From Trichobilharzia szidati (lineage: Eukaryota > Platyhelminthes > Trematoda > Strigeidida > Schistosomatidae): 64,000 bases of DNA. The stretch covers positions 81,040,256 through 81,104,255 of the forward strand of contig OX235271.1 in NCBI GenBank assembly GCA_944472155.2, written 5' to 3'. The notes beneath the pieces are model-generated. The model ran no database searches. It was not told the origin of the DNA and was given only the letters and a program-made list of their open reading frames with translations. This document shows, piece after piece, positions 51,720 to 62,580 of the stretch. Numbering within the stretch: position 1 is the first letter of the stretch; each line of letters starts with the position of its first letter. The translations under genes and the position numbers were made by a program.

Positions 51720-52640
51720 CATTATTCCCCCTAATTAACGTGGTAGAGCATGTTGGCCGTTTAACTTATTTGGGAAGTTTCATTAGCCAGTGCCAGAGGG
51801 TTGAACACTGACGAGATCTCAGCACGGATACAGTAGGCTCGTGTGGCATACGCCAACTCACGCCTTCTCTGGTTTAGTAGACGTGACATCCGGTTGTCTA
51901 TCAGTCAAAGGGTGTGTGTATTGCTCAGCAATTCTCTCCTTCTTCCTTTATCGCTAACTGGGAGACATTGCCACTCAAAGTGGGAGACATGAAAAGGTCA
52001 GCTAGCTGTCTTTGATCGTAGGTGTCTGCATTCTATCTCTCGTATTAAGTGGTATAATAAGGTGAGCAATACTGAAGTAAGGCCTTGGTCAAGTGCTAGG
52101 TAAGTGGGAGGGGGAATCAACAGACGAGGTTGTGAAGTACACCGATTGAGGTGATTAGGACATGTGTTACGCATGCCTAGCCTAGCAATTGCCTTCTTCG
52201 ACAGCCAGTGTTAGCTGACATAGGATCGGGTTGGAAAAGGTCTAGCGCCTGGCGGTTCAACCAAAACACGGCTTCATCAGTCAATGAAATCTGTAACAGT
52301 TAGTTTAGGCCACGTAGGAAGGTGTAGATTGCTGTCTAGTTGGAGTCCTCGGGACGGTAGAAACTGATCACAGGAGACAGTTGGTGGTATGGCTGAAAAT
52401 CGTTCTCAATGGCGCAGATGCATTCACTCTTTGTGATTTATTTTATCCAATAAATCCTATTGTTCTTACATACTGCCATTCTTTTCGCTTGATATTTATG
52501 TTTATTATGTCTCTTCTGAACCTCTTTAATCTGTTTTCTTGCTCTGCATGCTACATGGAGGGAGTGTGGCAACTCACACTGCTGCATATCTGTGCAAAGT
52601 TCTACGTTGAAAGCAGTCAGTTAGTCTATTGACATTTCAA
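51720..52640 (+). mobile_element. LINE RT C-terminus and tail, decayed second copy
   Basis: Aligns by eye with 48.82-49.62 kb: TTAACTTATTTGGGAAGTTT near 51761, CGTGACATCCGG near 51882, ATTAAGTGGTATAATAAGGT near 52044, TTAGCTGACATAGG near 52211, and the tail GTGTGGCAACTCACACTGC near 52564. Many indels and stops, so much older. Confidence 0.65.
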
Positions 52641-53089
52641 ACAGTGAAATGGGTTTTCCAAAGCTTTTGATTGGTGCATCCTTTTTCATTATTCAGGAAT
52701 AATCATTTCCCCAATTTGCTACCATGTTAGTGCAAATCACGTGTTTTATCTAGTAACCATTGCAATGACACCGCAAAATGTATCTGCTTATTCACTATAC
52801 ACTCACTCGACCACTCCTTTCATCATCTGACTTACAATGGAGATTGATAAAATGTGAACTTCTAAAGTATAAAATCTTACTCAATGTAGAATTAAATGAG
52901 ACTATCACGATTTCATTGGCATTTTACCCTGGCGTTATTTGTTATTATAAAATAAATATAGTATATGCATATACAGTTGCCACTTCCTCTTTTCGAAAAG
53001 TTTAAATCTGAATTGTATTAACTCTGAATAAAGAGTTGGTTTTAACACAACAGAGAAGAAGTATTCAGTTTCGACTAATTTTGAATGAT
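52641..53089. other. No recognisable feature
   Basis: AT-rich spacer. Confidence 0.4.
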
Positions 53090-53970
53090 TATAGAAGTTG
53101 TTCGCTTCGAAATATCGAATTGCCGCTTGCGGGGCTTGTATACCAGTTGCAAATATGCCCTCACGTCATACAAAATCTTCTTTAGTTCAGCTAAAAGTCA
53201 ACAGGTATCCTTCCTTCGTTAGTCCTAACTGCGTTTTCAATTTACGTGTAGCTGCCGAAGCAGATTCACTGAAAAAAATTCGAAAAGATTCGCCTATTTT
53301 TGATTTTCTGAGGAGTTACTGAAAGGTCTGCTACTGAGGTGGAGTAAATCTTTGAACAGTGCAGTCATGAAACATCTGATTAACACAGAACATCAAACAG
53401 ATACCTTCAACTTTTTCAAAATTTAAAAATGAACAATACAGCTGAGGTCTGTTAAAGCTTGCAGAGGTCATCTCTATCAGAAGATTAAAGCCTAACTTAT
53501 GTATCAGAAAAAAAGCTGTAACACGTTTTTTTAAACTTTAATCGATTACACCAGCTTTCATTAAATATAAATGCTGATTTCTTTCACGGTTACCTAGTTA
53601 CATCATCGCTGAACAGACGTCATGCTTTATACGTCTGGCATCTAACCAAATGATGTGAACTCACAACTTTTGTCGTATCTCATCTATGGATTAATAGTTT
53701 TCTAATGACTTACTTAATCTTTTATTTTTAATACTTCGATATCGTGTCGCTCCCCATATCTATATAAGTACAACAATATTTTATATTTTACTAATGTAAC
53801 ATTTCAATTCATTTATACACGATGATCCTTCTGAATTACTGTTCCACACTTTATCTCCAATCAAATAAAGGCTGTTAAAACTGGAATAGAAGTATTAAAT
53901 TTCATTATTAAGGCTGTATACAATTGAAAACATACTAATGAAATAAACAATGGATTCGTTTTAGCCTTTG
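53090..53970 (+). mobile_element. PLE remnant, plus
   Basis: SSLVQLKVNRYPSFVSPNCV (53167-53232) matches the CSLIQSKVDRYPFHVNSNYV stretch at 54.93-54.99 kb. About 53470-53520 carries ISIRRLKPNLCIRKKAVTR, the C-terminal end. The GIY-YIG centre is mostly lost. About 53905-53960 resembles a ruined H3 hammerhead. Confidence 0.55.
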
Positions 53971-54044
53971 CCATGTATCGTTATTGCTTTCTTCAGAATT
54001 CATGTATTTATTCCCCTTTATAAATTCGAACAAAGCAAGAACAA

Positions 54045-54112
54045 CAGTGGTTTGTGCAGAATAATATGGTACCACCATTTATTTCGTTGACTTCTCATCA
54101 GATAAATTACTA
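54045..54112 (-). ncRNA. Hammerhead ribozyme-like motif H3, core intact
   Basis: Minus strand: CTGATGA (54095-54101), short stem II GAAGTCAAC, GAAA (54082-54085), long palindromic stem III centred on GGTACC, cleavage triplet TTC, then TGC. Stem I is short. The best H3 copy: all core bases agree with consensus. Confidence 0.65.
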
Positions 54113-54212
54113 AGTTTATGTAAAGAAAAGTTTTAACATACTTGCGAATTCTATATGGTGTCAAAGGATAGGACGTTCCAGACTTAGTGAACAGTGCTCA
54201 GAAAATAACGCT

Positions 54213-54415
54213 TATACAGTTTTTCCACAGGGAGTGGCACAGTGGTTAGGACTCTCGCCGACCATGCACATGGTTCGGGGTTCGATCCCCTGCCGGCGCA
54301 CACCCGGTATCTATGGTCGGCCTGAATTTGGGCTACCGATATCCATGCTGAAAATTCCACACTTGTACTGAAAATACGGTGTGGAATCAAGCTGTAAGTC
54401 AAAAAATAAAAAAAG
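54213..54415 (+). mobile_element. tRNA-headed SINE, SINE-4 variant with a different body
   Basis: Head AGTGGCACAGTGGTTAGGAC near 54225 with box B GGTTCGATCCCCTGCC near 54281 is SINE-4-like, but the 3' half (about 54310-54405) differs and lacks the RTE tail, ending in an A-rich stretch. Possibly a separate SINE family with a shared head. Inserted in a PLE 3' region. Confidence 0.55.
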
Positions 54416-54631
54416 TTTAAACAAAGTAAATGTGTACATACGATGATGAAAGAGTTAAAGGCGAGAGACGTGTAAGATGAAAGATAACATTAACTAATAA
54501 ATTAAGTCAAAATGTACTAAGCTGAACTCAAATCATAGAGACAAGCAAAATTACACTAGCTGGAAAGGGGGTGAGGTTAAAGCCAAAGATTACGTTGTCA
54601 AATGAAAGAGAGAGGCAGTGAAGACATCCAG

Positions 54632-55021
54632 TTACCAGGGCGCCGGAGGACTGATAGCTGCTTCTTTCTGAACACATGAATCGGGTTTCAGGCGTTTGAT
54701 AGAGATTGCTTCAGTAAACTTGAGGAGAACTGAGCTTCTTTGTATACTAATAATTCTAAAGGAATTTGTGATTTCCACCTCATGACCCGTATCGAGGAGA
54801 TGTCTGGTAATGGCATTATTGTAAGCACTTTTCCCCGTAAGACGTAGACTTCTCGGTACATGTTCAGAAAATCGGAGGCGTGCCCTCCTTTCTGTTCTCC
54901 CAATGTACCAGTCCCTGCAGATACACGTAGATTTGTATACATAGTTGGAGTTAACATGAAAAGGGTATCTGTCGACTTTTGACTGTATCAAAGAGCATGT
55001 TTTCCGATAGGTGGGAACCAA
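54632..55021 (-). pseudogene. PLE GIY-YIG domain, 129-codon frame
   Basis: VPTYRKTCSLIQSKVDRYPF linker, then NYVYKSTCICRDWYIGRTER with CxC and YIG, LRFSEHVPRSLRL, AITRHLLDTGHEVEITNSFR, and FTEAISIKRLKPDSCVQKEA at the C-terminus. Uninterrupted across the domain, so one of the better references for this subfamily. The same end is seen at 0.33-0.40, 41.8-41.95 and 53.5 kb. Confidence 0.75.
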
Positions 55022-55290
55022 CTAAGCTGCAGGATAGGCTCTGGCTAGTAATGTGCTCAGCCTTCTGTTGACTATTGCTGCAATATTTTCACCTTTAAAA
55101 TCGAGTTAAGTGACGACAGATTTTTTCCCACTGTTATTTGCTCGATATTTGAGCCTTCACATCTTCCATATTTGTTCATATTCATTGAGGGAATCAGTGT
55201 ATGAAATCCTGGATCGTAGAACAATTTATCTGGAAAAACCATTTCAAATTTGAACACAAAATCTACAAGTTCTATCATAAATCTAATAGA

Positions 55291-55879
55291 AAATTTAGTC
55301 GAATAGTGTTTTATTTATTGTTAAAATTACTCACCTTCTCTTAATGATAGATACAGTTCCTACAGGAGACCCATAAAGACAGGTTATATTTTATCACTAG
55401 CTTGGTCGATTAAAGTGTTAGGAAATTGATATCAAGCTAATCTGTTGACTAGATTTCAGAAGTACATAGAAGTGGCGTTATAAGTGGTGTCTTCTGCATA
55501 CACTGAATTACCTCGATCTTCAAGTTTCGGAATAGTATGAAGAAAAGGTAAAAGCAACATGTGAAAATCATAAAAACAGTGATACTTGATCATAGCTTTA
55601 AAATAAATTGTGAGCTAACTGTATGTAGAAATCACTAGCTGATGAGTTTAAATATCAAAGGAGAAAACGAAAAAAAACCTACTTGCTGTAGATGAAATGG
55701 GTCTACTTCCTACTTTTTTTTTAACTACGATCATTCCAATATGATGGTTCTGTGGGTTTTTTCCCCTGCCCGTTACAATCTTCTCGTGTCTATATGTGTG
55801 CGTTTCGATATTGTTTTCTTTGTTTTCCTATTAATTTTGTTGGCAAAGTAGTAGAATGAAGTAGACAATACTTTCAGAA
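55291..55879. other. No recognisable feature
   Basis: AT-rich spacer. Confidence 0.4.
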
Positions 55880-56218
55880 ATGTGTCATCTACATACCTTC
55901 ACCATACTTTTGGCGTGGGGCTGAACGTTTCAATCGCTAAGTTTCCATGAGATCACCAGTATCCCCGGTTGTGGTACATATACTCATGGATAGGTGGGAA
56001 AAGTTAGCGACTGAAAAGTTCAGCTCCACCCCAAAAGTATGGTGAAGGTATGTAGATGACATATTCACCATACTTAGAACACAGGATATACATAGATTAT
56101 TCGAGTAGATCAACTCAAAGGTGGAGACAATTCAATTCACTTATGAATTGGAAAGTCAGGAAGGAGAGCTTCCAATGTTAGATTGTAGAGTAAAAAGGAC
56201 AGAAGTTAAACACTAGTC
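55880..56218 (+). mobile_element. PLE RT palm fragment (YVDD) with inverted left arm
   Basis: Plus strand: VVVHILMDRWEKLATEKF, then PKVWWRYVDDIFTIL (near 56031-56075) with the RT catalytic YVDD, then VETIQFTYELESQEGELPML and DCRVKR. About 55883-55926 is the reverse complement of about 56018-56061, which includes the YVDD codons. One of two places in the window where the PLE catalytic motif is visible. Confidence 0.65.
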
Positions 56219-56224
56219 AATCTG

Positions 56225-56825
56225 AACGAAGAATATTCTTTTCAGTTATTTCCCCTCTTCACGTTCTTACAATTATAAAATATAATATTTGTTGTCGTTA
56301 CAATAATGGCCAGTTATGCGGCGGATACATTTTTAACGTAGAATAACAGATTAGTTATCGTAGGGTGTCAAAAAAATAGTCGTATTTGTGTGACAAACGT
56401 GCTAGGCTGAAATCGATTACAAAATACTGTGAAATGGGAGACAGTGGTGGTGATTAATCATAATAGATTTGTAGAGTGTGGGGTAGGAAAATTGACATGT
56501 GAGTTCAAGGTTATAAAAGGTGTCAGGTGAGTGGCTAGTACAAAGTGGTCTGTGTTAAACAGGAGATAGTAAGACTGCAATGAGAGGTTCATAATGAAAT
56601 AACGAATATGTGTTTTACAATATTTTGTAATCGATTTCAGCCTAGCACGTTTGTCACACAAATACGACTATTTGTTTTGACACCCCATAACTAATCTGTT
56701 ATTCTATGTTAAAAATGTATCCGCCGCATAACTGGCCTTTATTGTAACGACAACAAATACTATACTTTATAATTGTAAGAAGCTGAAGAGAAATTATTGA
56801 AAAGAATATTCTTCGTTCAGATTGA
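56225..56825. mobile_element. PLE end with long inverted arms, family H7
   Basis: About 56228-56440 and 56610-56822 are inverted copies (GTCACACAAATACGACTA near 56654 against TAGTCGTATTTGTGTGAC near 56377). Each ends in an H7 hammerhead-like motif. The right one reads GCTGAAGAGAAATTATTG, then GAAAAGAATATTC with the palindrome AAGAATATTCTT near 56797-56812. The middle is PLE untranslated sequence. Confidence 0.6.
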
Positions 56826-56869
56826 CTTTTAATTCATAATATGGGAATATTCCACACTATCAAATCTTA

Positions 56870-57590
56870 AACACTAGTGTTTACAGGAAACCCACACATT
56901 CAAACAGATATTTGGACTTCCAATCATCCCATCCTATGTCAGTAAAAATAGTATTGATGAAATGCTTAAGTGACAGAGCAAAAAACTAAGTAGTACCAAG
57001 GAAAATCTTAGACAGAAAGTGATACAGATAAGAGAAGCCTTGAAACTTAATAATTACCCTGATAAATTAGTCAGGAAATATGTAGGGAAATGTAAAAATA
57101 AAACAAATAATGATAGTAGTGATAGTGGTAACAATAATAATAATAATAATAATAGTAATAATACTAATATTAATGATGACATGCATGTCAAATATGCGCA
57201 AAACAACACCAACAGTAAGGAATCTAAATCATCAGTAGTAATTCCATACAAGGAAGGAACCTCAGAAACCTGACGCAGAATTCTTAACAAGGCAGGAATA
57301 AAAGTGGCATTCAAACCAACCACAAACTCAATTAGAAACAAACTTCGTCGGTTAAAGGATCCTGTGGAGCCTTTAAAACAAAATAATTCAGTTTATCTAA
57401 TACCCTGCCTGCAATGATTGTCAGGTCAAATACATAGATCAAACTAGTAGAACAGGGGCAGTCAGACTAGCTGAACATAAAAACCTAGCAAAATCTAGAT
57501 TGGTTGACCCGAATAAGATAAGAAATCTAGAGAATAGTTCAGCTATAGCACTCACTATATGCAATTACACACAACCATACAATAGGATTT
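56870..57590 (+). mobile_element. PLE RT C-terminus to GIY-YIG remnant
   Basis: Plus strand: SVYRKPTHSNRYLDFQSSHP (RT motif after the palm) near 56876-56935, linker NNYPDKLVRKYVGKC near 57048, an AAT microsatellite (about 57127-57170) inside the coding region, VIPYKEGTSET with a stop near 57271, then GIY-YIG remnants to about 57590. Same subfamily as 18.2-18.7 kb. A SINE-4 follows directly. Confidence 0.65.
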
Positions 57591-57830
57591 GCGTCAGTGG
57601 TACAGCAGTAGAATTCTCGCCAACCAAGCACGTGTTCCGGGGTTCGATCCCCGGTCACCGACGCACTCCTTTACTTCGCTAAGCCAGTAATAAGACTGGT
57701 AAAGGGGGGAGGTTGACCATGAAGCTAGCAACCCCATCAAGTAAAACATGAAAAACACCCCTGCTACCGAAACTTCAAGCCTTTAGCTTGAAGCCCTATG
57801 TTCCACAAGGAACGTAAAGGAACAGTTTTT
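57591..57830 (+). mobile_element. SINE-4, well preserved, plus
   Basis: Head CGTCAGTGGTACAGCAGTAG at 57592-57611, box B GGGGTTCGATCCCCGG near 57638, body, and tail AGCCCTATGTTCCACAAGGA at about 57793. Inserted within a PLE GIY-YIG region. Confidence 0.75.
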
Positions 57831-58189
57831 CTTTTTTAAGTATAGGATGCCTCAACAGAATTTCATGAATACTTCTTGAAAAAATCTACCTTCATAAATA
57901 GTCTCGTTTTGATGCTGTTTATAGGTTTCCAGACGTTTCTCATTCATTATCCGACATACTGTTAGGCCGTGTTTTAGTCCCGTAGACTTGATTGCTTTAG
58001 TGTTCAGCCACAGTGAAAAGAAGCTACCGACTGCATATGTTACCATGTCAATGCGTAGTTATATTATAATTACCTACTAAGCTGGAGAACACATTCGTAT
58101 TCTTTATACATCGCTAAGGTTTGTTATTCTCAAACATTTGCATAATTATCTGAGAGAGAACTCTGAAATTTCATCTGTTACCAAAAGTG
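57831..58189. other. No recognisable feature
   Basis: AT-rich spacer; PLE sequence may continue but is not recognisable. Confidence 0.35.
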
Positions 58190-58630
58190 ATTATTATTTC
58201 TATATTAACTGAGAGAATTCAGTCTGCATCAAACAAACGATTACACACATCACACTAGTTACCAGTGTCCAGTCCAATACAGTCCTAGAGGAGGTCAATC
58301 GCCAGCCAGAATAGCTCAGTGGTAACGTCTCTGACTGCAGCACTGGGTGACGCGGGTTAGAGTCTCAGAAGGGACATGAGTTCCTACGGGGTTTCAGATA
58401 CGCATTGCTGACTGGTGAGTGAGTACCAACTAGCACGAAACTTAGGTGCAAGGCTTCCTGCCGATTGAGTGTAACCACCTAATACCAATAATTCATAGTG
58501 CACCGTGATGGTGAGCTACCTCGAATGGTGGTCACATAGCAAACTTGACTGATAGAATTCAATCTGCACCAAATAAATGACTAGACACATTACACTGTTT
58601 ACTGACCAGTGTCCAGTCAAAAATATTTCT
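58190..58630 (+). mobile_element. Family H8 SINE as a partial tandem dimer (period 340)
   Basis: GAATTCAGTCTGCATC at 58215 recurs as GAATTCAATCTGCACC at 58555, and the following CAGTGTCCAGTC block recurs as well, giving a 340-nt repeat of about 1.2 units. The unit has box A TAGCTCAGTGG near 58311, box B-like GGGTTAGAGTC near 58352, and a hammerhead region near 58397-58455 (CTGGTGA, AGCACGAAACTTAGG). Tandem units are what a ribozyme-processed transcript would generate. Confidence 0.65.
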
Positions 58631-58889
58631 ATATAGTTATGCTTATATATGTATATATATATATTCACCTACGTTAAAGGCGAAAAATCCTTTAATTGTA
58701 ATTGTTCATTGAATTGAAAATAGCATTGTTTCATCCTGCTCATCCACATTTTCGATTAGATTATTAAAACAAAATTATGTTTATTGCAATTTGTTTACAT
58801 ATCTTTCTTTTTTCATCTATTTCAAATTTCTAACATATTAGTTCGTCACAGCACAGACGTCTAACAATAACTTTGATGGTACTTTGAAA
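58631..58889. other. No recognisable feature
   Basis: Contains a short TA run near 58650-58662. Confidence 0.4.
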
Positions 58890-59310
58890 GAAAATAAAGT
58901 CTAATACACTTATTCCCCCTGATGAATTTGAATAAAGCAAGAACTATGGTATGAACAAAACAGCAACTACAGTTTTAGTTTTGTGCATTCAGAAAGAAGC
59001 AGTTATCAGTCTTTCTTTGCCCTGGTAACTGGATATTTTTCATCCTAATGCGAGATACTGAAAAGTTTTCATTGTGTATGATTATTATTGCTCGGAATTG
59101 TGTTCAATATTGCATATATATATGTCATATATTATTAGTGTATGTGTATATTGATCGACTGATTTCTGTTTAAAATGAACTCTGTGCAAGTATGTTAAAT
59201 TGTTTTTGTAGATACATTTAATAATGTTTTTGCCCTGTAAGCAGCTGAAGAGAAGGCGACGAAATAAAATATGGTACCATTTTATTTCTGCTAAAACTGT
59301 AGTTGTTGCT
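58890..59310 (+). mobile_element. PLE 3' end, plus, H3 hammerhead
   Basis: C-terminal coding trace near 58990-59025 (QKEAVISLSLPW), 3' region, and hammerhead at 59236-59300. Faces the following minus-strand PLE end. Confidence 0.55.
59236..59300 (+). ncRNA. Hammerhead-like motif H3
   Basis: CTGAAGA at 59245-59251, short stem II ending GGCGAC, GAAA at 59261-59264, stem III palindrome centred on GGTACC, cleavage triplet TTC, then TGC. Stem I GCAG/TGC. Confidence 0.6.
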
Positions 59311-59339
59311 TTGTTCAAATTCATTGAGGGGAACAAATG

Positions 59340-59738
59340 TATGAAACTATGGTATGAGCAGAATAAGATGATACCACTGTTTATTTCGTCGGCCTCTTAT
59401 CAGCTGCGAACGGCCTAACGAAATTACTAAGTTTATGTGCTGAACAATTCTGACATACTCGCAAATGCTATGTGATGTCAGTTGACAGGAGACTTAATAA
59501 ATAGGTAAATAAGATGATGAGCAACTAATGCCTTGAGCAAAAACAAGCAAAGTTACATTACAGAGAAGGGGGAGAGGTTAAACGCAGTGATTATGTAATC
59601 AAATGAAAAAGAGGGTGAAGATATCCAGTTACCAGTACCAGGAAAGACGGGCGACTGCTCCTTTTTGAACACATAAATCGCGTTTCAATTGTTTCAAAGC
59701 AATTGTCTCGGCAAACCTGTTGTTAATACTGCATAGCA
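59340..59738 (-). mobile_element. PLE 3' end, minus, H3 hammerhead
   Basis: Hammerhead at about 59357-59412 (minus: CTGATAA at 59397-59403, GGCC stem II, GAAA at 59384-59387). Then 3' untranslated sequence like that at 54.42-54.63 kb, then a C-terminal coding trace near 59640-59720. Tail to tail with the preceding PLE. Confidence 0.55.
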
Positions 59739-60015
59739 TTACAAGGAGAACTAGTAGATCACTCAATCACTGGGTCCCCGTGAATTTCAACTTCTACCAA
59801 TTCGCGATAAATATAAAGAGCAGCCGCCAACCATTGTCACAAGCGAGTAATTCTCTTCTTGCCGGACTTGGTTGACCCCGCTGATCAAGACTTCTCACCT
59901 CTCTGTAAATCAACACTTAATAATTAATCTGATGTTCACTAATGACTAGCTCCATACAGGAAGTTACTAGGAATTGTAGTGAGAAGTCCTAACCAGAGGG
60001 GTCAACCAAGTCCGG
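59739..60015. mobile_element. H2 SINE middle fragment, inverted
   Basis: CACTGGGTCCCCGTGAATTTC near 59767 through CGACTTCTCAC-like text matches 3.33-3.46 and 61.59-61.74 kb. About 59970-60015 (AGTGAGAAGTCCTAACCAGA, GGTCAACCAAGTCCGG) is an inverted piece of the same region. Confidence 0.5.
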
Positions 60016-60925
60016 TTAGTCGCATAGATGTATAAAAAGACTAAGAGAATATCAATGTATATGTTTACTAGACGGCAATGTACAGTGAACATAAACATGT
60101 ATGTATACAGACATTTAAGTTCTCTTTTTTTTTCTGTTACTTTGCTGCTTACCTGTCCTCTTCTATTTGCCTTGTAGTGAAAGTTGGATAGACCTACAGT
60201 AAGACTGAAGTTAAGCAGAACTTGAAGATACTTATTTATATCTACCATATCATCCTTCAAGCTGTTGGCTTGTAATAACTCAACATCCATAAAAACTGCC
60301 GTGTCACCATATTAGAACGATGTATAACATCCTATACGAGTAGTATCCATGACTTAAAATGAAGATGCGACTGGTTTACAAATAGTTTTCTACATCTTAA
60401 TCTACTTACTCGTACAGAGCACCATACAACTACAAATGTTGGTAATGGCTGACTTTGGTGCATTTCAACAAATCTCTCTGGCTATGGTAGATATTCTTCT
60501 ACATGGGGTACAATTCACTCCTGGTGTTACTCCACGACGTCATTGCTGAGAAAATGATACAAGTATACCTCATCTGACGACAAATCAAGAATAAGATTCG
60601 ATGATGTACACAGCAAAGTTATACGGGAGAACTGACTTCAAGCTTTATTTATGATCCATCCAACACAGACTTGGGTTTTTTTGTTAGTACGAAGACAGTA
60701 TCCCCATATCTCTTAATGTGCTCCATTGACTGACTAGTTAGCAGATCGTTCCCACAACCTAAAGTCAAAATGAACATAAACCATGAAAATCCACCATAAA
60801 CCAAATTTATGTAATTTAAATAATACTTATCCATGCCTGGTTTGTTCCTACATAGGCAGGAATAAATATATTATTATTATTTCAGGCTGTTAAATCTATG
60901 ATTAATATTTTTGGTTATGTAATTG
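60016..60925. other. No recognisable feature
   Basis: Includes short frames at 59967-60290 and 60649-60834 that I cannot support as genes. Confidence 0.4.
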
Positions 60926-61215
60926 TAAAGCCTGATGAGAAATTACTGAAAATACGCATTTGCTTAAATTGTGTTCTGTAATTATCATAATGGGAACATT
61001 TGAATCAGTATTATAAAGGCTAATCTTATTGTTTACCACTATTTCACAACTATCTCCCCCATATCTGTCATATCTTAACTGCCCACTGGTATATCAGACA
61101 CTCTAGCACCTTATTAAATATCCCCATACTGTAATCAGAACAAGATGATTTGGAGTGAACAACTGTTTTCGATAAATTCTTCTTCAGGCTCTACAGTTAT
61201 AATTATATATGTCCA
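60926..61215. mobile_element. Two H7 hammerhead-like ends, inverted
   Basis: Plus at 60930-60985: CTGATGAG, AAATTACT, GAAAATACGCATTTGC. Minus at about 61150-61212: CTGAAGA, AGAATTTATC, GAAAACAGTTGTTC. The core elements are present, but stem II pairing is weak in both. Probably the ends of an eroded PLE. Confidence 0.45.
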
Positions 61216-61449
61216 AACCAAGTTCACTTTTAACAGTTTGGAAAAATTTGGGCATTCGGTATATGATATTCATTATAATGAAGGTTTTTGTATTTCCTAA
61301 TGAATGAAAAACAAGACGATAGTGTTATGTTATAAATTCATGATTATTATAATACAAATAGCCATTAAAGGTATGTGAAAATTATATCGGAAACTGTCTG
61401 TATTGGGGTAAATGTATAATATGCAGTGAAAATCCGTTATTTAATATTG

Positions 61450-61785
61450 CATGGAGGATTCATTATGAGCTGACATCAGTTAGAGAACCACTGGAAAACC
61501 TGGGAGTACTGGACAGCTGTTTCGTCCTAGTTTTGGACTCTTCATCAGTACGCACCCACCGGGATTCGAGGCGAGCTCGTAGACCATTGAGCCACTGGGA
61601 CCCGATCCAATGGTCCTTGAATTCTAACTTCTGCCAATTCACGATATAGCGCGACCATTTCGCAATGTCTTCTTCGATGAGTTACTGCCTCATCTTTGAC
61701 CTGCTGTACCCTACTGGTCACGGCTTCCCACTAGAACCCCAGGTTAACTGCCTGAATAGGGCCAGTCACTAGTGAGCATATAAAA
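61450..61785 (-). mobile_element. H2 SINE, minus
   Basis: Tail GATTCATTATGAGCTGACAT at 61450, ribozyme near 61495-61550, head region with CCCACCGGGATTCGAGGCGAG near 61556, and middle part CCATTTCGCAATGTC onward. A deletion has removed part of the head. Confidence 0.65.
61495..61550 (-). ncRNA. Hammerhead-like motif H2
   Basis: Minus strand: GTACTGATGA, extra AGA, stem II GTCC/GGAC with loop AAAACTA, GAAA, palindromic stem III ACAGCTGT, cleavage triplet GTC, then CAGTAC. Stem I GTAC pairs with the 3' GTAC. The three extra bases between core and stem II are a family oddity. Confidence 0.55.
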
Positions 61786-62580
61786 TGTGTTCAGCCATTT
61801 AGAACACAAGATACAGTGTGTATAAACAAAAGGGTGACATACTAACGTATTGATAGTCAACAGAATATAAGTTTCATTGGGGCGTCGTGGTGAGTAATAT
61901 TCAGTGGTGTGTGAGGAAAATGATTACCACAAAATACATACAAACAAAGACCAAAATATGGGGAACATCGAATGTAAGTTCAAGCAAGAGATGACAGATA
62001 TCAAGTGTAGTGATAAAATAAAATAAAGAGGTTAAATTGTGAACTGTAATCAAATACTAGAGACATGATAGGCTTAGTGTAAATTACAAAAGGTTGACAC
62101 ATAATAAAGATAATAATGGGTTAAAGTGAACAAGATGAAAAGGAATAGGAAGGCATAATATGACATTAAAATATATATGATTATGTCCCTGTTGAACTTA
62201 TAGTAGTCCAGAGTAAACATAGAGGATGAATGTGCTTCTTTTGAACACATAGGTCAGATTTTTTCTTATTAAACTGTATAGCTTCCATCATAGGTAAGAG
62301 ACGTATTCGTGTGCCTTTAGGCAGATTGTTTGTTAGGCGATATACAACCGTAAATAAATGACTCATCTATTTTGATGTGGTTTTCACTATCTACTAGATG
62401 AGACAAAATTGCACTACTGATTGATTTGGTTACACTTTTTCCAAGCCAAAGAGGAACATGTTGACGAGTGCGTAAAGATAAATTCCTCTGAGTTTGACCT
62501 ATGCAACTAGCTGTAAATGAGCAGTTGAACTTGTATATACACACACTGGTATCATTTTCGACAACAAAATAAGAGGACGT
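61786..62580 (-). mobile_element. PLE GIY-YIG and 3' region, minus
   Basis: 62317-62544: CIYKFNCSFTASCIGQTQRN then LRTRQHVPLWLGKSVTKS and ILSHLVDSEN. After a frameshift, 62181-62320 gives LPMMEAIQFNKKKSDLCVQK. The GIY-YIG motif reads CIG. 61786-62180 is probably its 3' untranslated region. Confidence 0.6.

Larger units (their letters stand above)
54030..55290 (-). mobile_element. PLE, RT thumb to 3' end, with H3 hammerhead
   Basis: Minus-strand PLE. Linker remnants (55030-55290: NKYGRCEGSNIEQITVGKNL, then VNRRLSTLLARAYPAA) lead into the GIY-YIG frame (54632-55021). The 3' untranslated region (54410-54630) follows, and the hammerhead lies at 54045-54112. A SINE-like element is inserted at about 54213-54415. 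RT catalytic core absent. Confidence 0.7.

Noticed and set aside
57019..57273. Asn-rich 84-codon frame
   Set aside because: The Asn run is an AAT microsatellite within a decayed PLE; the flanking residues are the PLE linker.
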